Shown: positions 35,787 to 43,779, numbered from the stretch's first letter. The stretch is DNA of 64,000 bases from Elizabethkingia bruuniana (GCF_002024805.1 NZ_CP014337.1:3038001-3102000), one strand, 5' to 3'. Notes: generated by a model not told the origin, from the letters alone. Numbers and translations are program-made.

Positions 35787-37409
35787 CTATCCTGCAATAC
35801 AGCGAACAGAAAAACCGTTAGCACGAAGGTTAGTACCCACAGACGCATTACTGCTACTAATGTCTATATAGTACCCACGATTAGTACCAGTAACTTCACT
35901 AGAGCTCCAATAGGTGCCGGTACTACCTCTACTGGATAGTATACCTTTATTAGAGCCACGATAACCAGCAACAGGGAGCATTAGTACACGCACATTGGAA
36001 GGATTTCTGAAGTAAAGCGCAGAAGCAAAATTAGTAGGAGAGTCAGTCCAGGGAGTACCAACTCTTTCTACATTATTATTATTATTTGCTAAAATAGCCT
36101 GCCATTGTGCACTAGTAGGAACCCTGTAACCTGTAGGACAAGGATCGTTTCCTGTTTTACCCGTATCACTCCAGGAGCCATCAGGTTTATAGGAGGTTGT
36201 ACTCCAGCCTGATATCTCTCCCGCGTTACTCTGATCATCCGACTGGGAGTAATATCTGTTTAGTTCTCCTGTATTAGCTCCCCACTGGTATTTAGCTCCA
36301 TGATTACCTGCTTTAGTATTATCAAATGGATCTGTTCCTGCGGTAGCCCCTAAATTTTGACACATGAACTCCCTGAAATTAGCAGGATTAGTATTTGGAC
36401 CTATATAGGCACCACACTTCACCATATTAATCGTTAAATTGCTCTTTTTCTCAGGAGTGATTTTAAAAGAATTAGGCAGATTAAATGCTTTTGTAATTCC
36501 TCCTATAGTCATATTCGCCGAGAAACTTCCTGTTGTATTAGCATTGACAAATACTGGTGCAGAAGTTGCTGTTGATGTATTAAAACCTGAAAAATCTAAT
36601 GAAACGCCTGTGCTTAATATGGTCCTTCCCGACATAACACCCGATGATAAAGGCACTACACCGTTACTATAATGTGGGGTTAGTACCCCGCCGGTAATAT
36701 TCGTAATACTTCCTAAACTACCCGAATTCACTATAGTTGTAATTTGTGCCACCTTATGTCTTAAGGTGATATCCAAAGTATTATTCGTATAATTCTGAGG
36801 TGTAAAATCCAACTTCTGGTACATAAAGTCCCTGTTGGTATCGTTATAATTTACAACGGCACTACTGATATTATTCTGTTCTCCGGAGCTAATAGCCGGA
36901 AGGCTTGCTGTGCCATATGAATACACCACAATATTATAAGCAGCCCCATTATCCAGCATCATCGAAGTTGCTGACTGTCCTACCGTATAGTCCTGATGGG
37001 TATGATAATTACCGTTGCTTCTATAAGCAATAATACGAAATTGCATTCCCGGGGTAAGTGGATTTCCGGTAATAGCTGCTATAGAATTCATCCCCGAAGA
37101 AGCATTGGGTAAAACCTTTGAAACATCTGATGAAGGTGCTAACTCTGCTGTTATCACACTACCGGGAGTTACTAATATGCTATGGCGCTGAACCTGATTT
37201 CCGGAATTTGTTATATTTTCTTTAGTTAAAGAAGCCTGACCCGATAATTTTCCCGAATCAGCATATTCAGCACCGAGAAGATTAAAACTAACTGCCGAAA
37301 CTCCGCCTCCGGTTAAGGTATTTTCAGAATCTGAACTTCGACATGAACCTAAGAATAATATTATAGCTATCCCTAATGAATTTTTGATTAAATGGAAACT
37401 TTTCATCAT
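35787..37409 (-). CDS. Cassette-2 surface lipoprotein with FISUMP domain
   Basis: 540 residues from MMKSFHLIKNS; an upstream in-frame ATG at 37508 overlaps the peptide gene and lacks signal-peptide character. The lipobox is LFLGSC (Cys about 23), then RSSDSENTLTGGGVSAVSFN. Central beta region and C-terminal FISUMP domain (FMCQNLGA, KYQWGANTGE, DPCPTGYRVPTSAQWQAI, YWSSSEV, FSVRCIAG) match the cassette-3 protein. It is predicted surface exposed and, because the invertible promoter points away, silent as sequenced. Confidence 0.82.
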   Translation of the reverse strand: MMKSFHLIKNSLGIAIILFLGSCRSSDSENTLTGGGVSAVSFNLLGAEYADSGKLSGQASLTKENITNSGNQVQRHSILVTPGSVITAELAPSSDVSKVLPNASSGMNSIAAITGNPLTPGMQFRIIAYRSNGNYHTHQDYTVGQSATSMMLDNGAAYNIVVYSYGTASLPAISSGEQNNISSAVVNYNDTNRDFMYQKLDFTPQNYTNNTLDITLRHKVAQITTIVNSGSLGSITNITGGVLTPHYSNGVVPLSSGVMSGRTILSTGVSLDFSGFNTSTATSAPVFVNANTTGSFSANMTIGGITKAFNLPNSFKITPEKKSNLTINMVKCGAYIGPNTNPANFREFMCQNLGATAGTDPFDNTKAGNHGAKYQWGANTGELNRYYSQSDDQSNAGEISGWSTTSYKPDGSWSDTGKTGNDPCPTGYRVPTSAQWQAILANNNNNVERVGTPWTDSPTNFASALYFRNPSNVRVLMLPVAGYRGSNKGILSSRGSTGTYWSSSEVTGTNRGYYIDISSSNASVGTNLRANGFSVRCIAG

Positions 37410-37437
37410 TTTTTTGTTTCTTAATCGTTTAAATTTT

Positions 37438-37659
37438 CTAAAATGGTGTTTTGATAACTGTATCATCATTTCCATTTCAGTCTGCCAGAACCTGATCGGT
37501 ATCCCCATTGAAAGTTCCTGGTAAAACCATTGTTGGACTAGATGCTATTCCGCATTCCATTTCCACACCTATCACATCTAGTGAAGGGGAAAATACACTC
37601 TTTCTTTCCTCCATTTTCTTTAGGAAATTCTGCGTGTGTGTGTTTTGCTTTTTTTTCAT
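37438..37659 (-). pseudogene. Cassette-2 small peptide, cut short by an in-frame TGA
   Basis: The frame encodes 60 residues with the shared motif SLDVIGVEMECGIASSPTMV, then stops at TGA (37477-37479) after QVLAD. Reading through gives NGNDDTVIKTPF and a TAG at 37438-37440. By comparison with cassette 3 (TDWEGQDD...APF) the TGA stands exactly where Trp is expected, so a TGG to TGA change is likely. With the extension the gap to the lipoprotein start is 28 nt, like the other cassettes. The 60-residue form may still work. Confidence 0.6.
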
Positions 37660-37766
37660 ACAACTTGTTTAAATGTTTATTTTATATCTATTGTGTTTAC
37701 TGGCTTTTACTTTTCCAATTGTAAATTTTGAAAAAGTTTATTCCTGGTGAAGGGCTTTAGTTTGGG

Positions 37767-37877
37767 AAAAGGGGGCATATTATATAAGCCCCCTAAGCCT
37801 GCCAGATCACAAACAAACAAACAAATGATGATAGTTAAATACATACATCATGACAGGCTTTCACAAACAAATGAATA
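37767..37877 (-). promoter_or_regulatory. Cassette-2 structured leader with internal terminator
   Basis: Minus strand: TTCATTTGTTTGTGAAAG, stem AAGCCTGTCA/TGGCAGGCTT (37851-37860 with 37795-37804), then GGGGGC...GCCCCC followed by TTTT (37767-37793). It is placed 108 nt before the peptide ATG. Relative to cassettes 1 and 3 the stem shows paired A-U/G-C exchanges. Confidence 0.65.
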
Positions 37878-38055
37878 ATGATTTTTACAAGTGTATTTGG
37901 GCTATGCTTTTACATATTTATCAGATTCTTTCATCTCTTTTTCAAAGTGTTTTTGTGTTTTTTGTGTTTTTATTTGATTATTCAATTTAGTAGTGATCAA
38001 TAATTATTTACTTCTAAACAACAACTCATTACAAAATCGTAATCCATTAAATATG

Positions 38056-38283
38056 TAGTCCTAGAAAGACTACACCTGTAATATATTGGTTTATAGATGA
38101 ATAATTTACAACCAGAAAAAAGGCAGATAACAGTGTTTTACATAACATCATTAATAATGATTTATAACTAATAAATCATAAAATAAAAAAATACAACAAC
38201 TTGACTGACAGGATTAATTTTATTTTGTAGTTCAAGAAAAATGAATTAGTTTTGCCATATAAAAAGTAGTCTTTCTAGTACTA
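38056..38283. repeat. Invertible promoter segment 2 with inverted repeats
   Basis: TAGTCCTAGAAAGACTA at 38056-38072 and TAGTCTTTCTAGTACTA at 38267-38283 are inverted copies with 16 of 17 matches, bounding 194 bp. The arms TAGTC/GACTA are as in inverton 1, but the 7-nt centre is CTAGAAA. The single mismatch is in an arm, not in the centre. One promoter lies inside beside the right repeat. Confidence 0.85.
38225..38254 (+). promoter_or_regulatory. Invertible promoter 2 (currently towards the recombinase)
   Basis: TTG at 38225-38227, 19 nt, TAGTTTTG at 38247-38254, 12 nt from the right repeat. The geometry is the same as in inverton 1 although the surrounding sequence differs. Confidence 0.8.
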
Positions 38284-38332
38284 TTTTTTTTCACTAAATT
38301 GATTGACAATTACAATTTTAAAATTACAATCG

Positions 38333-39562
38333 ATGACTTTGAAGTATGTTCTTTCAGGCAATACAATTCTTAAGAATATTAATTTATTCTTAACAATTGA
38401 TAACATTAATTTTAAATTCCATACCCTTCTCAGAATTCCTCAGGAAGATTGGGATACAGAGAAGCAGCGTCCTAAAAATATTTATCTTAAAAAACATAAA
38501 AAGATTAATTGTAAACTGGATATTCTTAAGAAAGAACTCGCTTTATATGTTCATAAGAAATCTGAAGAAAAAAAGACAATCAATCAGAGAACCCTTTCAA
38601 AGATGTTACATAAACTCATATTACAGAACCAGGGCTCATATCCTCCGGATTCTTTATTGTTTTATATGGAAAATTATATTAGAGATCGAAAAGACTTTAT
38701 TTGCTATTCAACCTATAAGCGCTATAAGGTATTCTATAATTTAATACAGAGATTTGAAGGTTATGCGATGAAACATCTTTTTATAGAGGATATTAATATG
38801 GAGTTCGTAAAGGAGTTTATTGCATTCGGTAAAGAAGAAAAATATAGCGAGAATACCATTTACAGAACAATTCATTTTGTGAGAACCATCCTGAATTTTG
38901 TAGAGAAAAAGGGAGTCAGAACCTCGGTAAGAGAAATGAACATTAAAAGAGAGAAACAACAAAAAGAGATTGTATCTCTATCAGAAAAAGAGATTCTCAA
39001 AATTGAAAACACCAATCTGCCCGATGAACTAAAAGCCGCTAAAGACTGGCTGATAATCAGCTGTTATACAGGACAAAGATTTTCAGACTTTATGAAGTTT
39101 TCCATAGATAAAATGGTTAATATAGATGGCAAAACCTGTATTAAATTCATCCAGCAAAAGACAAAAAAGAAGATTATTCTGCCTTTACATCCATCCGTCA
39201 AAAATATCATTCAAAGAAATGAGAACGCTTTTCCTAAACCTTTAGATATTGTAACTTATAATAAACAGATAAAACTTATTGCCAGGATCGCAGGAATTAA
39301 CCATACTTTGAGCGCAAGAAAACGTGTGGGGCACAGGGCTAAATCTTTTGTAATGGAAAAGTGGGAAACGATCACAAGCCATATAGGAAGGCGGAGCTTT
39401 GCTACAAACTTCTACGGAAAAATACCTACCCCTTTGCTATTACATGCCACAGGACATTCAACCGAACAGGTGTTTTTAAATTATATTAATGATTTTGATA
39501 ATGACCGAATTACTTCTTTAGGAGATTACTTTGATAAATTACATCAAAAAATTATAGAATAA
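38333..39562 (+). CDS. Tyrosine recombinase of inverton 2
   Basis: 409 residues from MTLKYVLSGNT, aligned with the start of the paralogue at 30340; an ATG at 38303 adds ten residues of doubtful value. The catalytic set is the same as in its paralogue (TGQRFSDF, SHIGRRSFAT, ATGHSTEQ, FLNYI). Residues from about CYSTYKRYKVF onward are nearly identical to the paralogue, including at DNA level, while the N-terminal 120 residues have diverged. It lies 50 nt from the right repeat of inverton 2 and is transcribed away from cassette 2. Confidence 0.88.
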   Translation: MTLKYVLSGNTILKNINLFLTIDNINFKFHTLLRIPQEDWDTEKQRPKNIYLKKHKKINCKLDILKKELALYVHKKSEEKKTINQRTLSKMLHKLILQNQGSYPPDSLLFYMENYIRDRKDFICYSTYKRYKVFYNLIQRFEGYAMKHLFIEDINMEFVKEFIAFGKEEKYSENTIYRTIHFVRTILNFVEKKGVRTSVREMNIKREKQQKEIVSLSEKEILKIENTNLPDELKAAKDWLIISCYTGQRFSDFMKFSIDKMVNIDGKTCIKFIQQKTKKKIILPLHPSVKNIIQRNENAFPKPLDIVTYNKQIKLIARIAGINHTLSARKRVGHRAKSFVMEKWETITSHIGRRSFATNFYGKIPTPLLLHATGHSTEQVFLNYINDFDNDRITSLGDYFDKLHQKIIE

Positions 39563-40282
39563 TTTTAAGATTATAATGAGCTGATTTCGACCAATCTTAA
39601 TTTTTAAGCCAAAGATATTTAATGTAAAAATCCTGAATAACTTTTTGCTATAAAAGCTGTTCCTTTAAAAAAACCCCTTGTTTATAAGACAAAGATCTTA
39701 AGATGAGGCGACAAAACCTGACCTATTATAAAAAAGGGGAAATAATCCTGTTGCGAGATAGTATTCCTCCGGAATACTTACTTTCTGACACCTGCTTTTT
39801 TACACAGATCAGGCTCCTCCGTCGCATCTTTCTGTTTTCTCATATGATGAAAATATGATCCACTATAATGACCGAGCAGCTCCGTTAGGAGCTTTATCCT
39901 TATATATTATATTTTACAAAAATTCAGAGCGTTCCAGAGAAACGCTATCTTAATAAAAGAAATGAAAACCATTCAGATAAAGAATTGAAATTTTTTGATT
40001 ATCAGAGCTTGTTTAAATTTTATTAAACTATTATCTATAACACTTTCACTAATACTTCGATAGTTTAGTTCGTCAAGCTTACCACAGGCCCAGTTCAGTA
40101 TGACAGTATAATAGTTCATGTGAGGACACTTTAGATTTTTGAATGCTTCATATTAGCTGAACCTTTTGCTTAGCCTCAAAATTTTGAGCCCGATCCACTT
40201 TTTGTTTGATCCCCCTCAACCCTGAGCTTTTTATAAAAACAAAGCAAAACAAAAAAGCAACCAATTATAAAATTGATTGCTT
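38701..40282. repeat. Long direct repeat, copy 2
   Basis: Matches copy 1 (30708-32110) from the recombinase core to the terminal hairpin, in the same orientation, apart from about 165 nt present only here (about 39955-40115). The gene-free stretch 39563-40253 shows no convincing open frame. Confidence 0.9.
40254..40282. terminator. Hairpin at the end of direct repeat copy 2
   Basis: AAGCAACCAATT pairs with AATTGATTGCTT. Similarity between the two copies stops directly after it. Confidence 0.6.
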
Positions 40283-40287
40283 GTCGT

Positions 40288-40306
40288 AAACTGTAGACCC
40301 ACAGGG
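40288..40306. other. Possible attachment-site remnant (tRNA 3'-end-like)
   Basis: The complement reads ATCCCTGTGGGTCTAC, resembling the T-stem/acceptor 3' end of a tRNA, and lies just past the point where the long repeat ends and before an integrase gene. No complete tRNA is present. A short direct repeat AGTTGGGCA follows at about 40412-40432. Weak evidence. Confidence 0.25.
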
Positions 40307-40432
40307 ATCAAGACTATTAAATCATTATAGTTCATTATACTTCATATTGCACATTACCAGTGTATTCCGATTTACAAGCAATTTAAAACAATCCTATTCA
40401 ACCTATTATTTAGTTGGGCAAAAAGTTGGGCA

Positions 40433-41722
40433 TTACTTTTTATTAAATTTGTTCATTTCAGATTTTTTAAGATTATCAACAATTGCAATATAAGGCTTCA
40501 TCGTTTGATAATCTTGATGTCCTGTCCATTTCATAATAACCTCGGCCGGTATTCCAAGATTTAATCCATTTACTATAAACGTCCTTCTGCCAATGTGGGA
40601 GCTAATAATTTCACGAAATGGATAAACTTCATCATATCTCTTTTCCCCAATGAAATACGTGTAATTAACAGGCCTATCAAATTCTAAAATTTCACCTATA
40701 ACCTTTAATTGCTCATTAATTTCTTTCTCACTTTTAACTGGAAGAGCCTTTAACCCCTTAATATCTTTATATTTTAATAGTATTTCCCGTGAATAATCAT
40801 TAATATCAATTTTCAAGGCATCAACTGTCTTTTGAGTTTTAACTACAATTATATCAGAATATACTTGTGATTTCCTAAGATTAAATACATCAGAATATCT
40901 TAAAGACGTAAAGCAACAGAAGGCAACTATATCCCTAGTTACTTCAAGATGTTTTTGCTTTATATCAAATTTATAATTATAAAATAACATTAATTCTTCC
41001 CAAGTAAAAAAAACAGGTTCATTAATTCCAAAATTCGCAGCTTTTAAAGTTGGATGAAATGTTTCATGAAGATCTCCTTGATAAACCCCCTTTGAATGTG
41101 CCCATCGCAAAACAGCCCTAACATCTTTCAATGTCCTCGAAACAGTAGTATTTTTATGAGGAGGTCCAGGCTCTGCTTTTCCATTGCTCCTAATTAACAT
41201 AGGATTCTCATGAAAATATTTAACAAGATTAACTAAGTCCTCCTCTTGAATTTTATTGGTGACTAATTTTGCATTATAATAAAAAATATGATTCCGAAGT
41301 TTATTAAATCTATTATAGTTTGATTTATCCCAGGAATTTTTCTTACCAACTTCGGATGAATATAACTCAATCGTTTCAATATAAGTTAATTCTTTCTTTG
41401 CTTCATTCTCTTTTACCTTTCCTTTCTTTTCAGCAAATTTATATTTTAGCTCCTCAACAGTTGGAAACCTTTTTTCAATAGCATCATATTCCTTGAATAT
41501 TTCATCAATATATTCTTCAATTCTATTTAACTCTTTATTCCTAGTATCTTTTTTATTACTAGAACTCACTCTACTCGACTCCTTATCCCATTCTGAAGGT
41601 TTTACATAAACACCAACATGTAACTCGGGACGATTTCCATTAAAAAACACTATAAGTCTTACTCGAGTAACATCATCAGTTTTATTATTTTTTACAGAAA
41701 AATTTACTGAATATTTTAGCAT
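40433..41722 (-). CDS. Tyrosine-family integrase of an integrated element
   Basis: 429 residues. An N-terminal arm-type domain (KNNKTDDVTRVRLIVFFNGN, ELHVGVYVKPSEWDKES) is followed by a SAM-like core-binding domain and the catalytic domain, with Arg in CFTSLRYSDVF, His-x-x-Arg in SHIGRRTFIV, WTGHQDYQTMKPY with His and the nucleophilic Tyr. It is not closely related to the two inverton recombinases. Its place beside a possible tRNA-end remnant and before cargo genes suggests an integrase of a prophage or genomic island; whether it belongs to the Mu-like prophage is unclear. Confidence 0.9.
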   Translation of the reverse strand: MLKYSVNFSVKNNKTDDVTRVRLIVFFNGNRPELHVGVYVKPSEWDKESSRVSSSNKKDTRNKELNRIEEYIDEIFKEYDAIEKRFPTVEELKYKFAEKKGKVKENEAKKELTYIETIELYSSEVGKKNSWDKSNYNRFNKLRNHIFYYNAKLVTNKIQEEDLVNLVKYFHENPMLIRSNGKAEPGPPHKNTTVSRTLKDVRAVLRWAHSKGVYQGDLHETFHPTLKAANFGINEPVFFTWEELMLFYNYKFDIKQKHLEVTRDIVAFCCFTSLRYSDVFNLRKSQVYSDIIVVKTQKTVDALKIDINDYSREILLKYKDIKGLKALPVKSEKEINEQLKVIGEILEFDRPVNYTYFIGEKRYDEVYPFREIISSHIGRRTFIVNGLNLGIPAEVIMKWTGHQDYQTMKPYIAIVDNLKKSEMNKFNKK

Positions 41723-41920
41723 TTATTTTTTTTCATTTAAATAAAAAACATCGCTTCTACAAGAAATAAATATAATAATTTACTATATAAATTAGCATCT
41801 TATGATTTTTTGATTTGAAATTATTTTCTCTCTAATTATATTTTGATGTGACATATATTGTATATATAGCACTATAAATTAATATGAGAATGTTGTATAC
41901 TTTAATCTTACAGATGGGGA

Positions 41921-42619
41921 TTAATCTATAAAATCCATATTTATCTGAATTGAGTTCTTGTTATGGTTATTAATAATATCAATATTATATTTCGAAAATT
42001 TCACACCATTTTTATAAGGAATAAAAGATAACATAAAGTTATGATTGTATACTTTATTTATGTTGTTATCATTATTTTTTAGAATAGATTTAATATACAA
42101 TAATCTGCCGTCTGGAGTTAATTTCACGAAAAAATTCACTTTGGCATCTTGATTTATTTTTATATGGTCTTTCAAATCTTCTTTAATTGCTTGAAAAAGC
42201 CATGAGTTATCTCCTTTCTCTATACAATAGAACTTTGATAACACTTCTTTATTCTTTTTACTGAAAATGAGACTGTAATAATAATTTCTCACTTCTATAG
42301 AAGAGATAATTGTAGATATCAGAATATTTTTTATGCTATCATTTTCTGGTTCCTTTTCAAATGATACTTTTTTTGTATGATCTTCAAAATTTCCACTAAA
42401 AGGAATACCCCTTCCCTTTCTATTGTAGATTCCGTTGAAGAGAGTCTTTTTAGTTGGATAGAGTTCATGATATTTTAAACTCTCATTAAATTTTGTAAAA
42501 TTCAATTGGCTATTTTCTTTCAGGATAAGCTCGGGAATATCAACCGTATCACTCTTAACCTGGGAAAATATAATTGAATAAAATAATGCCAATATAAGGG
42601 TTAATATATTTTTGTTCAT
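41921..42619 (-). CDS. Secreted protein of unknown function
   Basis: 232 residues with a signal peptide (MNKNILTLILALFYSIIFSQ). The mature part is Lys/Asn-rich and shows no recognised domain (SFEKEPENDSIKNILISTII, NKEVLSKFYCIEKGDNSWLF, FVKLTPDGRLLYI). The very high A+T content compared with the core genes suggests foreign origin. It follows the 95-residue secreted protein after 17 nt, so they are probably one unit. The 198-nt gap to the integrase shows nothing. Confidence 0.6.
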   Translation of the reverse strand: MNKNILTLILALFYSIIFSQVKSDTVDIPELILKENSQLNFTKFNESLKYHELYPTKKTLFNGIYNRKGRGIPFSGNFEDHTKKVSFEKEPENDSIKNILISTIISSIEVRNYYYSLIFSKKNKEVLSKFYCIEKGDNSWLFQAIKEDLKDHIKINQDAKVNFFVKLTPDGRLLYIKSILKNNDNNINKVYNHNFMLSFIPYKNGVKFSKYNIDIINNHNKNSIQINMDFID

Positions 42620-42636
42620 AGTATAATTAATTCATT

Positions 42637-42924
42637 TCAATTTCTTGAATAAATTACAGTTCTATCAAAACCATTTTGAAAATACATTCTACCGGTAAAA
42701 TTGTCTCGATACATTTTTCCAAATGGGCGAGAGCTTTTATCTATGGGGAGTGAATATTTAGGTTTGAACTCTATAGTATCCAGTAAAGATATTTTATTGT
42801 ATTTACTGATTTTTTCTTCTTTTTTGAGCTTATTTTTTTCTTCTTTTGGCATTGATGGAACAACCTGAGCATACCAAAAGTTCATTAAAAATATCAAAAA
42901 ATAATGGAGTTTATTCATTTTCAA
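42637..42924 (-). CDS. Small secreted protein of unknown function
   Basis: 95 residues. A hydrophobic N-terminus (MKMNKLHYFLIFLMNFWYAQ) fits a signal peptide, followed by a lysine-rich stretch (KEEKNKLKKEEKISKY) and a C-terminal part with GKMYRDNFTGRMYFQNG. No family recognised. It sits between a double-glycine-leader peptide gene and a larger secreted protein, all on the minus strand. Confidence 0.55.
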   Translation of the reverse strand: MKMNKLHYFLIFLMNFWYAQVVPSMPKEEKNKLKKEEKISKYNKISLLDTIEFKPKYSLPIDKSSRPFGKMYRDNFTGRMYFQNGFDRTVIYSRN

Positions 42925-42993
42925 AAATATAAAACCAATTAATATTATTATGGATTAAAACTTCAAGTTATTAATCCATAATAATCATTTTAA

Positions 42994-43176
42994 CTATAGA
43001 TCTACTCCGACTTTTACGCCAATTGCAGATCCACTTGTTTCAAGTGTTTCTCCGTAATCAAAGATCCCTACGTGCTCCTTAATCCATTTCCAAGCTCTAC
43101 CAAAGAAACTGCCACCTGTAATTTCTCTCATTTCTTTTGTAGATAATTCTTTAAGTTGTAATTTTTCTAGATTCAT
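42994..43176 (-). CDS. Double-glycine-leader peptide (bacteriocin-like precursor)
   Basis: 60 residues. The N-terminus MNLEKLQLKELSTKEMREIT ends in GG, then SFFGRAWKWIKEHVGIFDYG. A leader with conserved Leu/Glu positions ending in Gly-Gly before the cut is typical of peptides exported by C39-peptidase ABC transporters. The predicted mature part of about 38 residues is amphipathic with aromatic and basic residues. No transporter or modifying enzyme is present nearby, so it may depend on one elsewhere or be an orphan. Confidence 0.65.
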   Translation of the reverse strand: MNLEKLQLKELSTKEMREITGGSFFGRAWKWIKEHVGIFDYGETLETSGSAIGVKVGVDL

Positions 43177-43278
43177 AAGACTGTGTTTTTTAATGTTAAA
43201 AATTAAATTACTGTGTTTTAAATTTAGAATATTTTATTGATACAACAATGCCATATTATTCTTTTTATTCAACTAACA

Positions 43279-43740
43279 CTAAATTTTATAGATTCTAAGA
43301 GGCCTGAGCCCATTATTATTAACTTCAAAAGTTGTACTAAAAGAATATTTTCCTAATCTATTGACATGTTCAAAGGGAGCCGGAGAAATATGTTCAAAAT
43401 CTTCATCACTGATATCATACCCCTCAAAATAAAGTTGGTTTATAACTTCCTGAATGTAAATCGTATTCCAAACAATAACAATATTTGTTAACAAATTTAA
43501 GCATCTGGCTGTCACTTGTTGTTCTTCTTCTTGTTTTTTTCTTATTATCCCATCTCCTCCAAACCAAAAATAGGCTCTAAGGCCATTGAGTTTTTCTCCC
43601 TTGTTAAGCTGAGTATTAATCTTCCTTCTCAAAGGTTTACTTAATAAATATTTGCAAATAAAAATTGTTTTAATATAATCGGCAAAATTGAATTTCACAA
43701 AAAATAAAATTGAATGTCCAAAAAAAATAAAGCCTTTCAA
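43279..43740 (-). pseudogene. C-terminal remnant of a Tn3-family transposase
   Basis: Only about 115 residues of recognisable transposase remain out of the nearly 1000 of Tn3-type TnpA. INTQLNKGEKLNGLRAYFWF, QEEEQQVTARCLNLLTNIVI, VWNTIYIQEVI and SDEDFEHISPAPFEHVNRLG match the conserved C-terminal end including the catalytic-region Glu. The first 30 residues are unrelated. No inverted terminal repeats or resolvase were seen. It marks past transposon insertion between the island genes and the phage. Confidence 0.8.
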
Positions 43741-43759
43741 GAATATTGAAAGGCTTTTT
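43729..43759. terminator. Terminator at the left end of the phage operon
   Basis: AAAGCCTTTCAA pairs with TTGAAAGGCTTT, with T-rich sequence on the minus-strand side. It overlaps the last bases of the transposase remnant. Confidence 0.85.
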
Positions 43760-43779
43760 AAATAGTGTTTAAACAGTAG

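Noticed and set aside
36064-36100. Short ATT/TTA runs as a CRISPR-like or phase-variable tract
   Set aside because: They are Asn codon runs within the coding frame, too short and irregular to be a repeat array.
36439-36672. Plus-strand frames inside the FISUMP lipoprotein genes
   Set aside because: They are complements of repetitive coding sequence with no start signals and no protein-like pattern.
37477-37479. Genetic recoding of TGA as Trp or selenocysteine
   Set aside because: Other genes here stop normally at TGA (for example ndh), and no selenocysteine signals are apparent; a plain nonsense change is simpler.
30708-40282. Insertion sequence or composite transposon made of the long repeats
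   Set aside because: The repeats contain invertase-type recombinases, have no terminal inverted repeats or target duplications visible, and each belongs to a different promoter switch.
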